A DNA stretch of 64,000 nt from Cyanophora paradoxa (taxonomy: Eukaryota; Glaucocystophyceae; Cyanophorales; Cyanophoraceae), in contig QPMI01000207.1 of the NCBI GenBank assembly GCA_004431415.1, positions 62,001 through 126,000 of the forward strand. The letters are read 5' to 3'. The position numbers were made by a program, and so were the translations under genes. Under the pieces are notes generated by a model. That model was not told the DNA's origin and did not search any database. It saw nothing but the letters and a program-made list of their open reading frames with translations. Positions 41,946 to 53,600 of the stretch are shown here, piece by piece. Every line of letters begins with the position of its first letter. Position 1 is the first letter of the stretch.

Positions 41946-44900
41946 ATGGCGTCGAAGCCGGTGAACCTGCGGGGCCTTGGGCTCATCGGGTGCGAGTTTC
42001 CATTATAATTCGTCTCTGATGGTCGCGCAACTTCTCGAGCTCCGCCCTCTTCTCCGTCCTCGTGCGACGCGCCGCGCGCTGACGCCTGTGCCCCGCGCCC
42101 CGCCGCGCATTACCCCCGGGCAATGAAGAAGTGCGTTAAATGGCTGAATGGGTCGATTTGAGTCTGACCTGGCCTGAATTCAGACTGTAACTTCTCGGCC
42201 CTCATCGACGCCAGAGCGTGCGTTTCCCGGTCTGTCGGCGTGCTGCCAGCGCTCAATGGCTCACAGCTCCATCGTCTGGAGCTGCCTCGTAAGCGCGCTC
42301 GCAGCGCTCATCCGCCGCGTCACATGTTCTCGCTCCCTTGGAATGTGTACACGCACGTCCGCGCTCCCGCGTTGCTTATGAGCGCCTGCGCGTCTTGCAG
42401 CCGCGATTCGATGGCGATCCGGTGTTCTGCAGCCTTCTGCGCAAGGCGAGCGTGGCAGTGGCAGCGATGACTGCAGCTGCGTTCGCGCTCCTGACATTCA
42501 TGCCGCGCAGACGGACGACATGGGGTTCTTCGACATTCAGGTGGATAATTTTGCGTCATCGCGACAGAGCTACGTCCCAGGCACGGCCATTCTCTCGACA
42601 ACGCTTGAAGACGCGAATGGCGGTGAAGTTGAAGTGCTGGTGCGCGGCGGGTTATCGCGCGCCGGGCTGCGTGCACAGCATCGACGTCGCGCAGGACTTT
42701 GCCCCTCGCTTCCGGCGGTTTGGCCGTGTCTTCCGCCCAGTCATGATCATCCGCCAGGTTTCCCGCTTCTTTTTCTGGAGATCTGTCATTCGCTCTTCTC
42801 ACCGCGCGGCGACCGCAGCTCACGCCGACCAAGGGCCGCCCCCGCATCCGCGTCCGGCTCCGGCCGACATTCGCCTATGGGTGCGGCGGCACTGCGGCCG
42901 TGGCGCACAGCGGAAAACGTGTGTTGAATATCCGTAGGTGGGGCACTCCCGAGCGCACGCGGGGCTCGAATCACATCCGCTACCTGCTGCCGACGTTCAC
43001 GTTGCGACTGACGACGAATGCGCCCATTTCATACATCGCGGACGAGACGAAGGTCGGAGAGTGGTTGTCGCCTCGAGCTTGTGGCCTCGAACTCCGCGCC
43101 CGCCCGTCGCCCATGCCGCCGCCCCGCCCGTAGTTCGTGCTGGAGGACAAGGTCTTCCTCATCCTCATGCCCGACGAGAGGCGCGCCGGCGCGCCGGCCC
43201 GCGCGCCGCGCCGGGGGCGACGGGGCGCGCAGCCTCTCCGAGTCGCCGGGGGAGGTGGTCTCCGAGTTCTTGCGCGCCACGCAGGAGTACTGGGGCATCT
43301 TCGTCCGCGGCCTCTCGGCCCGCCCCGCCCCCGCCCTGCCCCGCCCCCGCCGGCCGGCCGCCTGAGCGCGGCGCAGATCCCGTTCGAGTGGCAGGCGGCG
43401 GTCATCCGGTCGGCGATCACCCTCCGCCTCTCCGCCTTCGAGGAGACCGGCGCCATCGTCGCCGTGCGCCCCGCCCGCTTCCGCGCCGGCCCGCCCCTGA
43501 GCGCCGCCCGGCAGGCCCCGACGACGTCCGTGGCGGACGCGCCGGGGCCCTGGGGCCGCACCTTCGACCCCCGCTACTGTTTCTTGCGCGACGCGTACTT
43601 CGTGGTCACGACCCTCAACGAGTCCGCCCCGCGCCGCCCCGGCCCGGCCCGGCCCGGCCCGCCCTCCCCGAGGCGCGTGCCCCGCAGGCTCGGGGTGACG
43701 AACATGATGGAGGGGTGCGGCGGCCTGCGCCGTGGCCTGCGCCGTGGCCTGCGCCGGCCGGGCCCGCCGAGCGGGACGGGGCGCAGGTACCTGGCGTGGA
43801 TCACGAACGTCGTGGCCGGCTTCGGGGGCGACGCCGACGCCAAGAAGCTCCAGCCCGTCTACGGCCTCGCCCTCGAGACCCGCCTCCACGAGAAGGCCCG
43901 CCCCGCCCCGCCCCGCCCCCCGCGCCCCGCCCCGCCGACGGGAGCGCAGGAGGTGCACCGCCTGCCGGGCTACCGCGGCATCGGGCCCGTCCGCGTCGGC
44001 AACAAGGCGCGCCGCCGGCCGTCCACCCGCGCCCCGCGCCTGAGGCGGCGGTTGCGGCCCCGGCGCAGGCGTTCAGCGAGTCGCAGCACGACGTCTACGG
44101 CGCCGTCATCCTCGCCTCCACGCAGGTCCCCGCCCGCCCCCTCCTCGCGCTCCTCGAGGGGCCCGCGGCGAGGCGGGGCAGATGTTCTTCGACGAGCGCA
44201 TCGCGTCGGCGAACCGGAGCCGGAGCCTCTTCGAGCGGCTGGAGGACCTGGGCGCCATCGCCTCCTCGCTCTACGACAAGGCCGACTTCGGCCCCTTCGG
44301 CGCCTCCGAGCGCGCCGTCTTCCACACCTTCTCCGCCGTCATGTGCTGGGCCCGCCCCGCCCCCGCCCCGCCCCCCGCCTACTGCGACGCCCTGACGCCC
44401 CCCCGCGCGCGCAGGCCGGCGTTGACCGCCTCGCAAAGATCGCCGCCCGCCTCGGCCTTCGCGAGCGCGCGCAGGTCCGCCCCGCGCCTTTCTCCCCTCC
44501 CTGCGCGCTTCGCTGAGCTCACGGGCGGCAGCACTGGGGCGGCATCGCCGCCGGCATGCACCCGCGCATCGTCGTGCGCGACGTGGCCCCGCGCCCCCGC
44601 CGCTCGCCGGGGCGAGCGGGGCGGGCAGGGGCGGGCGTGGGAGGAGCGGCGGCAGACGCTGGTGTCGACGGAGGAGGGGGAGGTGCACGCGGACCTGCTG
44701 CTGCTCCCCCAGCTCGGCTTCCTCCCCGCCACCGACCCCAAGTTCCTCTCCACCCTCGCCGAGGTCCCCCCGCCCGCCCCGCCCCCGGCGCCCCGCCGCC
44801 CGACGCGGGGCGCAGGTGGAGCGCCGCCTCCGCAAGGGCGCCTTCCTCGTCAAGTACGACCGCCCGCCGGCCACACCCCGCCCGGGCACCCCCGTCCCCG

Positions 44901-45449
44901 CCGCCTCCCGCCCCCGGCCCCGGCCCCCGGCGCCGCCTGGCAGCGCGACGCCCCCGCGGGGCCACGGGGGCGGCCCCCGCCGCCCCACCGTCTCCGCCAC
45001 CGCCACCTTCTGGTGCGCGGCGGCGGCCCCGGGGCGGGTCGCGGGGGCGGGGGCCGGGAGGGAGCGGGGGCCGGGGGCAGGTACATCGCGGCGCTGGCGG
45101 AGGTGGGGCGGGCGGCCGAGGCGCGCTCCCTCTTCGAGGCCCTCCTCCACTCCTGCGTCAACGACGGTGCGCCCCGCCCCGCCCCGCCCCGCCCCGGGCC
45201 CGGGCCCGGGCCCGGCGCGGGGCGACGCCGGCGGGGCGGGGGCGGGGGCAGTGGGCCTGCTCTCGGACGACCTGCTGGTGCCGGGCGAGGGCGGGCCCGC
45301 CGAGCTCTGGGGCAACTTCCCCCAGGCCCGCCGCCCCCGCCCCGGCCCCTCCTTCCCGCCCTGACGCGCTCGCCCCGCAGACGGTGGCCCACGTCGGGCT
45401 TATCAACTGCGCCGCGACCCTCAGCCGCCCCTGGAAGGGCGCCTTCTGA
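41946..45449 (+). CDS. Glycoside hydrolase family 15 protein (glucoamylase / trehalase-like)
   Basis: ATG 41946 (MASKPVNLRGLGLIG). The N-terminal motif DCNFSALIDARA, SIVWSCLPRFDGDPVFCSLL is the GH15 start. Then come a beta-rich N-domain (ATQEYWGIFVRGL, IPFEWQAAVIRSAITLRL, EETGAIVA), the catalytic barrel FDPRYCFLRDAYFVVTTLNE, RYLAWITNVVAGF, GYRGIGPVRVGNKA, SESQHDVYGAVILAS, SERAVFHTFSAVMCWAGVDR, LLLPQLGFLPATDPKFLST, LFEALLHSCVNDVGLLSDD, GNFPQTVAHVGLINCAATL, and a TGA at 45447-45449. The order matches the bacterial-type GH15 group, which acts on alpha-glucans or trehalose; the substrate cannot be fixed. The length fits that group. The gene has many introns. The phase of intron 1 (donor near 41990) does not match the obvious acceptor at 42184, so the first join is uncertain. 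Confidence 0.85.
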
Positions 45450-45771
45450 GGTTTCCGGCGCCGCCGGGATCAAAACATCCAAGTCGGCGTCCAAGGCACA
45501 CCCCCCGGGCCAGCGGGCCTGGCGCCCCGACCCTGTACAACGTCCCCATTGGCTAACTCGGCTCACAACAGCCCTGAATGTAAATGAAGCACAACATTCA
45601 ATGAACTCGAAGCTTTCTAGGACGTGCAGACTAGGTGCGGACAACGCACGAGCTAGCCGCTGAGTTGCGGCGGTGCTACCTACGAGGTGAGAAGCTGCGG
45701 ACGACGCAGCAGGGCCCTCTGGAGAGGTGGAAGCGCGATGCCCCTGGGCCCCTGCCGCTGGGATCCAAGTG
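45450..45771. other. Intergenic, nothing recognised
   Basis: About 320 bases of near-balanced composition between the GH15 stop codon and the next coding segment. No motif or structured RNA recognised. It should hold the GH15 3' UTR and the next promoter. Confidence 0.4.
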
Positions 45772-46677
45772 ATGCGTGACCGGTACGGGATGTGCGCACG
45801 AAGCGAGCTCTACCCCCCAGATCGCCGCAGCGGCTGTGCGGCGCGCGACAGGATGAAAGCGGGGTTCCTGTCGGGCCGCGCCGCGTCTAAGAAAGGCGTG
45901 TTCGATGAGGTCCTGCCGAGCGGATGCGTTTTCCGGGTGCCGGACGCGCCCACCTCCAGCCTCTTGGCGGCGCTCGTCCCGGAGAAGCACAGATTCGTGA
46001 CGCCGGTGCGAGCGCGGCCTAGCTAACTTCTCGCGGCTTCCGCGCGCTTCGAGCGCTCGCCTCCCGAGCGCCAGACGGGCCGGCAATCTGACTCGGCCCG
46101 CGCGCAGGAGCTGCGAAAGCGTCTCGACCCTGTCCCTGTCTTCGCGATCGCGATCGGAGATGAGCCGCTCGTCATCTCATACCGCAGTCCGAAGGCGCCA
46201 GCGTCGGCCCCTGCGGCGAGCTTCGCGTTCCTCTTCCTGCTCCCGAAGGACGTCGAGGAGGTCTTCAAGCGCGTGAAGCAGTGCGCTCGGCCCCGCCGCC
46301 GCGCCGCGCGCGAAGCGCTCGCCGGCACTGAACGGCCGTGCGCGCGGCCGGCAGGAAATCGCCGGAGCTGTTCAAGCACTGCACGATCGTTGCGTTGCAT
46401 CTGGACGAAGCTCTGGAGCTCGAGTCGTGGAGCCGCGAGCATGAAGCGACGTGGGGCTTTCGATACCGGTTCTTCTCGAACGCGCAGCACGTGCGGATCC
46501 CCGCCTGCGCCGCCGAGCGCCGCGCCCGACCCGGCAGAGCGCGCGCAGAACGAGGAGGCGGCTGTGCTTCATACGGCGAAGGGCCTCGCGGAGGAGGCGG
46601 CCGTCTTCCGGCGGGCCGCCGGGGAGAACAACTTCGCTCCCGAGAACGCCGGCCTGGTCCCCATTCCACCCCGATGA
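45772..46677 (+). CDS. Conserved-looking protein of unknown function, four exons
   Basis: Start at ATG 45772 (MRDRYGMCARSELY) or the inner ATG 45853 (MKAGFLSGRAASKKGVFDEV). The first exon ends VPEKHRFVTP and joins at about 46110 to ELRKRLDPVPVFAIAIGDEP, VISYRSPKAPASA, FLFLLPKDVEEVFKRVK, then KSPELFKHCTIVALHLDEAL with SWSREHEATWGFRYRFFSN, then NEEAAVLHTAKGLAEEAAVF and ENAGLVPIPPR, with TGA at 46677. The acceptors CGCGCAG and CCGGCAG are clear. The MKAGFL start and the F..LP..V.EVFKR segment look like folded sequence, but I recognise no family. It is 126 bases from the next gene in the same direction. Confidence 0.55.
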
Positions 46678-46802
46678 GGCGCTCTGAGTTTCGCTCTCCA
46701 TTAAGTTTCCCTCGCAGGTCCCCATGTTTGTCTCCCAGATGATTCGGTGCGCTGCGCCTGCCGCGCCCCGCGCCCGAGCCGGGCCGAGGGGGGCGGGGCA
46801 GG

Positions 46803-49800
46803 ATGGCGGCGGCGGAGGGCTCGACGGAGCAGCAGACGCCGCTCTTCTTCACGCTGGCCGACGTGGACTACGCGGTGGCGCAGCTCAAGGCGGCCGGCGG
46901 GCCCTCGGAGTTCGCGGAGCAGGAGCGGCCCAAGTGGGTGGACCCGGGCTCCCTGCAGCGCGTCGTCGCCTCGATGATCGAGGCCGGCCGCCTCCTCGAC
47001 ATCGACGAGGAGTGGGCCCAGGCGCGCCCCGCCACCGCCCGCCCCCGGCAGCCGCCGGCGAGCGCTGAGGCGGGCGGGGGCCGCCAGGTGTGCTTCTTCC
47101 CGAACACGGAGGCGACGGAGTACGTCCAGCGCATGGACGCCGAGGTCAACGAGGCGCCCCGTGCGCCCGCCCCCGCCCCTCCCTTTCCCCTGCGCGCCCC
47201 GGCGGCCGAGGTGCGGTGGGGCGGCAGCGGAGTCGATGTACGCGCGGCGGGGCGCCGTCGCCTACGACGACGACACCATCGCCGTCTGCAACAAGGCCCG
47301 CGCCCCGCCCCCGCCGGCGCCGGGCGGCGCTGGGGCGGCGGGCTGAGGGAGGCTGCGGGGCAGGTGGACGCGGTGCGGGACCGGATCGCCCGCCTGGGCG
47401 AGCTCGGCGAGTTCGCGCCCCCCGGCGACCTCCTCCGCATGCGCGCCCCGCGCCCGCCCCGCCCCGCGCCCCGCGCCTCACGCCGGGCCAGGCTGGTGGT
47501 GGACGAGGCGCGCCTGCGCGGCGACCTCGAGCGGTACCGCGGGGAGCTCGCGCGCATGACCCGCGACGCCGCGCCCCGCGCCGCGCGCGCCCTCGCCGCC
47601 CTCGCCGCCGGCCCCGCCGACCACGACGTACGCCGCCCCTCTCCCCGCGGCGGCGGCGGCGGCGGGGTGCGACGGGGCGCAGCTGCCAGCGCACCGGGAG
47701 GTGGACCTGCGGCTGGGCTCGGCGCGGCGGGAGCTCGACGGGGCGCGCCTCGCGCTCGTCCGCCGCCTCGCCAAGTACGCCGAGGGCGGGCAGATCGCCA
47801 CCGGCCTCGCCCCGGCCCCGGAGGCCCCCGCCCCGCCCCGACGCCACCGAGCCGCCCCCGCCCGAGGAGGTGATGAGCCCGATCAGCCGCTCCGAGCAGC
47901 TCGCCGCCCTCCGCCACATCGCCGAGCTCGCCGCCAAGGGTCCGCCCCGCCCGCCCCGCCGGGCGCCGCGCGCCGGGCGCTGGGGCGAGGCGGGGGCGCA
48001 GGGGTGGCGACGCTGGAGATGCACCTCGAGGGCTGCGTGCCCCTCGTCCTGACCCTCCTCGAGGCCCCCGACACGGCCCCCGAGCTCCGCGCCGCCGCCG
48101 CCGCCGCCGCCCTTCGCTTCTGCGAGGCCGACCGTCCGCCCGCCCCGCCCCGCCGCCCGCCGCCCCGCCGAGGGCCCCCCGCAGAGTCGGCGAAGCGGCG
48201 CATCCTGGAGGAGAACGGGGCCGGCCCGCTGCTGGCGGCGGCGAAGGACGCGGGGTGGCGGGGCGGGAGGGCCAGGTGGACGCCGCGCGGGCGCTGCTGC
48301 AGGCGGCCTGCTCGAGCGCCGACGCCCTCGCCCGCGTCGCCGCCACCCCGGGCTTCTTCAACGTCCGTCGGCGCGCCCCGCCGGCCCCCCGCCTCCGCCT
48401 CAGTCCCGCGCAGGCGCTGGTGGAGCTGCTGCGCTCGGGCCCGCCGGCGGCGCTGGAGGAGGACCTCGTGCGCTGCGCGGCGGCCCTCGCGCTGAGCGCC
48501 CGCTTCCTCCACTGCCTCGACCGCGCCGCCGCCGGCGAGCCCGTCGAGCCCCGGCCCCGCCCCCGGAGGAGGAGGCGGCGGCTGGGGCGGAGGAGAAGGA
48601 GGCGGGGGCGCCGCCGGCGGGGGCGCTGGTGGCGGGGGCGCTGGCGCCGGTGCTGCGGGCGCTGCGGAGCCCCGAGAGCGTCGCCAACGCCGGCCTCGTC
48701 CTCCGCCTCGCCGCCGCCCAGCGTCCGCCCGCCCCGCCCCGCCCCGCCCGCCCCGCCCCGCTGAGGCCCGCAGCCGGCCAGGCGGCCCTCTTCGGGCGCC
48801 CGGCGGTGGCGGCGCTGGTCGCCGGCCTCGGCTGGGGCCGCTCGCACCCCGCCGCCCGCGAGACCCTCGCCCAGTGCCTCCTCGCCGTCACCGACGCCAA
48901 GAGTGCCCGCCCTCCCCGCCCCTCCCCCGCCCCGCCTCTCCCGCTCACGCGGCGGCAGCCGAGGCCGTCGAGTGGTTCGGCGAGGAGGGGGCGCCCCCGC
49001 CGCCCTCTCCCTCCTTCGCGCCGCCACCGCCGGCCGCCTCTCCGCCCGGGCCTCCGCCCCGCCGACGAGCCGCGCCTGTGCGCCGCGGCCGCGGCCTCCT
49101 CGGCCTCCCTCCTCGCGCGCCTCGCCGCCGCCTCGGGCGCCGGCCTTGCGCGCTGCGTCAAGGCGGGGGCCCTCCCCGCCGCCGTCGAGTGCGCACGCCG
49201 CTTCGGCGCCGCCGGAGAGGCCCCCGCCGCACGCGCCGCCCTCCGCCTCCTCCTCGTCGGGGCCCAGCACCGTGCGACCGCCGCCCCGCCCCCTTGCGTG
49301 CGCCCGCCGGGTCCGACGGGGGCGCAGGGGAGCAGCGGGCGGGGCTGCTCAAGGCGGGGGCCTTCGAGGCGGCCCTGGCGCTGCTCGCCGGCCCCACGCG
49401 GGCCGCCGAGGCGCCCGTCCGCCTCGCCGCCGCGCTCCTCGTCTCGCTCCTCGCGCTGCGCGACCGGCTGCGGCTCGACGCGGCGGCCGCCGACGCCGTC
49501 GGCCGCGTCGCCGACTCGATGGACGTCACCGCCGCCAAGGAGCTCCCCTGGGTCCGCCCCGCCCCGCCCAGCCGGCGCCTTGCTTGCCGGCGGCTCTGAT
49601 GGGCGGCAGGCGTCGTACGGGCCGTTGGGGGAGCTGCTGGCGTGCGGGGTGCCCTCCCTGCAGCTCCTCGCCGCCGCCCTCCTCGCCGACCTCTCCTGCG
49701 CCCGTGCGCCGCCCCCGCCCCGCGCCCCGCCGCCCCCTCACCCGCCGGCGGCAGCCGAGGCGCTGCCGCGGATCGCGAGCGAGGGGCCCTTCCCCGCGCT

Positions 49801-50469
49801 GTACGGCTTCGCGGCGGGGGCGCCGCCGCCGCCGCCGCCGCCGGGGCCGGGGAGGAGCCGCTGGTGGCGGACATGTTCCTGGCGCCGAGCGAGCCCATCG
49901 AGGTCGCCCGCGAGCGCCAGCGCGCCTGGGAGCGCCGCCGCGCCGGCCCGCAGGCCTTCCACGCGGGGGACCCCCGCGCCGCCTGGATCCAGGTCTACGC
50001 CCGCACGACGCTGGCGCGGCTGTGCGCGGGGGCCGGCGGCGTGCGGGCGATCGAGGAGGAGGTGCAGGCGAAGTGCGCGGAGGCGTGGGAGCTCCGCCAC
50101 GGCGAGCGCGCCGCCCTCGAGGCCCGCGTCACAGAGCTGCACGCCGCCGCCGAGGCCGCCGCCGCCGAGGGCGGTCCCTTGCGCGAGCGCGCCGCGGCGC
50201 TGGAGAAGGCGAACGCGGCGGCGACGGCGGAGGCGGGGCGGGCCCGCGCGGCGGCGGCGGAGGCGCAGGCGGCGCTGCGGCGCCTCGAGGCGGAGGCGGC
50301 GCAGCTGCGCGCCCAGCTCCTCGCCCGCCCGCCCGCCGAGGACGCCGGCGCGCCCGCCCCGGCCCGGCCCCGGCCCGGCCCGGCCCCGGCCCCGGCCCCG
50401 GCGGCGTCCCCGGCGCCACGGGAGGAAGTGCTGGTGGAGGACGCCCCCGACGACGACGAGCTCGACTAG
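46803..50469 (+). CDS. Armadillo-like repeat protein with C-terminal coiled coil
   Basis: ATG 46803 (MAAAEGSTEQQTPLFFTLAD) opens an N-terminal unit (VDYAVAQLKAAGGPSEF, PGSLQRVVASMIEAGRLLD) of unknown type. Helical segments VDAVRDRIARLGELGEF and VDEARLRGDLERYRGELARM follow. A series of armadillo/HEAT-like helices comes next: SEQLAALRHIAELAAK, CVPLVLTLLEAPDTAPELRA, KRRILEENGAGPLLAAAKDA, VDAARALLQAACSSADALA, ALAPVLRALRSPESVANAGL and onward. A long coiled coil (AELHAAAEAAAAEGGPLRE type) precedes the acidic end EDAPDDDELD, TAG 50467-50469. The architecture resembles vesicle-tethering factors such as p115/USO1, but I cannot confirm that. Introns are of the GC hairpin kind. It converges with NUP205, 137 bases away. 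Confidence 0.6.
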
Positions 50470-50606
50470 CCGCCCGCACCCCCCCCACCCCACCCCCGCC
50501 CGCCTCCTTCCGCCCCACGCCTCCCCTCCCCCGCGCCGCCCCTCCCTGTGTTTGAAGCGAGCCCATTCGCGCTCTGTGGGGGCGCACGGGGAGGCCTGCT
50601 CTGTGT

Positions 50607-53600
50607 CTAGGAGGATGGGGCGGCGAGGAGGAGCTCGCGGGTGCGCCGCACGAGGAGGCGCACGAGGTCGAGGGCGCCCGTCCCCGCCGTCTGCCGCCCC
50701 CGTCAGCGCCCCGGCGGCGAGAGAAGGCGGGGGCGGGGCGGGCGCACCGGGGCGAGGCGCGCGAGGGCCTCGAGGGGCTCCCGCAGCGCCCCCTCCGCCT
50801 CCCCCCGCAGCTGCTCCCGCTCCGCGGGGGTCAGCCCGGGGGCCCCCTCCGCTGGCCCCGGCGGGCGCGCCGCCAGCGGCAGCGGGCCCGACACGGGGAC
50901 GATCCCCCGCACGGGGGCGAGCGCCGCCTGCGGTGGCGTCAGCGCGCCGCGGCAGCGTGCGGGGCGGGGCGGGGCGGGGCGGGGCGGGCCTTGTCGGCGA
51001 GGAAGAAGCGGAGGTGGGAGTGGAGGAGGGCGAGGGCGCGCTCGGCGGCGGCGGCGCAGGAGCCGGCGGTGGCCTCGGCGGCGGAGCGCGCGGCCTCGGC
51101 GGCGCGCTGGGCGGCGCGGCGGGCGGCCTCCTCGCCCTCGGGGCGGCGGCGGGGCCGTCGGGCGGCCCCGCGAGGGCGCGCAGCTGGCCCGGCTCGAGGG
51201 TGTCGAGGGCGCGCAGCTGCCGCCCGGCCTCGGCCTCCGCCTCGACGGCGGCGCGCAGGCGGCGCGCCGCCGCCTCCGCCCAGCGCACCAGCAGCGAGAG
51301 GGAGGGGAGGCCCGAGGCGCCGGCCCCGGCGGCCGCGCGCGGCGGCTCGGCGAGGAGGAGGGCGGCGGCGAGCTGGTCGAGCGGGGCGGCGGCGAGGCTC
51401 GGGGCGAAGAGGGGCCGGAAGGTCGCGGCGGGGCCGGCGCCGGCGGAGCGGGCGTGGCAGAAGGCGGCGAGGTTCTCGACGACCTCGGCGAGGCTCGGGA
51501 GGCCGGGGGCCACGGGGCCCTCCTCGGCGAGCGAGCAGGCGGCGAGGAGGCGGAGGGCGAGGGTCTCCAGCTTGGCCGCCTTCGCCCCGAGGCGCTCCTC
51601 GAAGGCCGCGCTCGGGGCCAGCGCCGCCAGCAGCGCCGTCCCCAGGAAGAGGGCCCCCGCCCCGCCGCGGCCGCCCCGGGGGGCGCCCCCGGGGCGGCGG
51701 GGCGGGCTCGGCGGGGCGGCGGAGGGCGGCCTTGAGGGTGTGGCTGAAGAGGCGGTGGTGCGCGGCGACGAAGTCGAGGGCCTGGACGGCCGCCTCGGGG
51801 TGGCCGGGCAGGGAGCCGACGAGGGCGAGGGCGAGGCGCAGCGCCGGCAGCAGCAGCTGCGCGTGCCGCTCGGCGGGCGGGGGCACGAAGTCGCCGTCGA
51901 GCTCCATGGGGGCGGGGCCGCCGGCGCCGGCCTCGGGGAAGGCGTCAAGGAAGGGGGCGCCGCGGGCGAGCAGCAGCAGCGCGCCGGCGTCGAGGAGGGC
52001 CCCCGCCCCGCCGTCGCGCCCGCCCGACTGGGCCGCCCGCACGAGCAGCGCCATCTGCGCCTCGTAGAGGTAGACGCGCCGCAGCATCTCCGCCGTCACC
52101 ACCTCCCCCAGCACCCTGCCCGCCGCCCGGTCAACGCGCGGGCTCGGGGGGCGGGGGGCGGGGAGCGGGGCGGGCGCACGACTCGTCGATGGAGAGGGCG
52201 GCGCGGAGGATGTGGCCGAGGTGGCCCCCGCGCCGCAGCGCCTGCAGCGAGCGCCGCTCGACGGGGCGCCGGGGCGGGGCGGGGGCGCCGGCGAAGGGGC
52301 TGCCGCGGGGGAGCCCGGCGGCGGTGCTCTCCCGCCCGAGCTCCTCGAGGGCGAGGAGCGCGTCGAGGAGGGCGAGCGCCGCCGACTGCCACACCTGGCC
52401 CCCGGGCCCCGCGCCCCGCCCGCCCCCGCCGCCGCCGCCGAGGCCGCCTCCGCCCCGCCGGCGTCCTCCGCGTCGCGCGCCAGCCGCTCGACGAGCTGCG
52501 CGCGCCTCAGCGGCGGCGGGGCGGGCGGGGCGGGGGCGCACGGCGTCGCGGACGGGCTCGAGGAGGGCGAGGGCGGTGTCGGGGAGGGCGGCGGGGGAGG
52601 CCCAGGCGGCCGCCGGGTCGGCGGGGCCGGCGCGGGAGGCGGCGGCGTGGCGGGCGACGGCCGTGGCGTACTGGAGGGCGTGGAGGATGGCGGCGTAGAG
52701 CTGGCCCCGCACCGCCAGCGGCGCCCCGGGCCGCAGCGCCGCCTCCAGCAGCCCCTGCAGCAGCGCCCGCACCCGCCCCGGCGGCAGCGGCGCCAGCGGG
52801 CCCACCTCCAGCGGCGCCCCCGCCGGGAACGTCTGCGCGGCGGCCGGTCAGGGGCGGTGCGGGCGGGGAGGGGCGGGGCGGGGCGGGGCGCCTGCTCGCG
52901 GATCTTGGCGGTGAGGGCGAGGGCGGCGGCGGCGAGGTGCGGGGCGAGGGGCGGGTGGAGGGCGGGGGAGCGGAGGCGCAGGAGGGCGGCCTCGAGGGTC
53001 TCGAAGAGGACGCCCTCGGGGGAGGGGACGGCGGCGGCGAGCACGGAGAAGGCCTCGTATAGCACGACCTGCAGCAGCCGCCGCCACGCCCCGTGCACCC
53101 GCTCCCCCGCCCCCTCCAGCTCCCGCAGCGCGTTCCACTGCACCGCCGCCCGCAGGCCCCGCCGCAGCAGCGCCTCCGCCGCCGCCGGGCCCCGGCGGGC
53201 GGCGCCGGGCCGCCGGGGACGGGGGCCCCGCCGTCGAGGGCGAGGGCACGGCGCAGGCGCGCGTGCAGCGCCTCTATGGCGATGACCCGCACGCCGCGCT
53301 CGCCCACCTGCCGCCGACGTCAGCCGCCGCGCCGCCGGGGCGGGGCGGGGCGGGCGGGGCGGGGGCACCTCGGTGCACTCGGCGGCGGCGCGGTCGTAGC
53401 CGGGGATGCTGGCGCGGGCCTCGGCGAGGAGGGGCGGGTTGGGCGCGGGGCCCCACTCGGCGGCCTCGAGGAGCTGGAGCATGCGGAATGGCCGCTGGCC
53501 GGCGGCGAGCGCGAGGGCGGCCTCCGGAGCGTGCTCGTCGGCCTCCGGGTCGTACAGCGCCGGCGGCGCGAGCAGCAGCCGCAGCAGCTTCTCCAGGTGG

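Noticed and set aside
48629-53062. A 1,477-codon + strand open frame across the NUP205 locus
   Set aside because: It is antisense to the well-supported NUP205 and overlaps the armadillo gene. Its translation is Arg/Gly/Ala/Pro-rich with no family similarity, as expected from stop-poor high-GC DNA.
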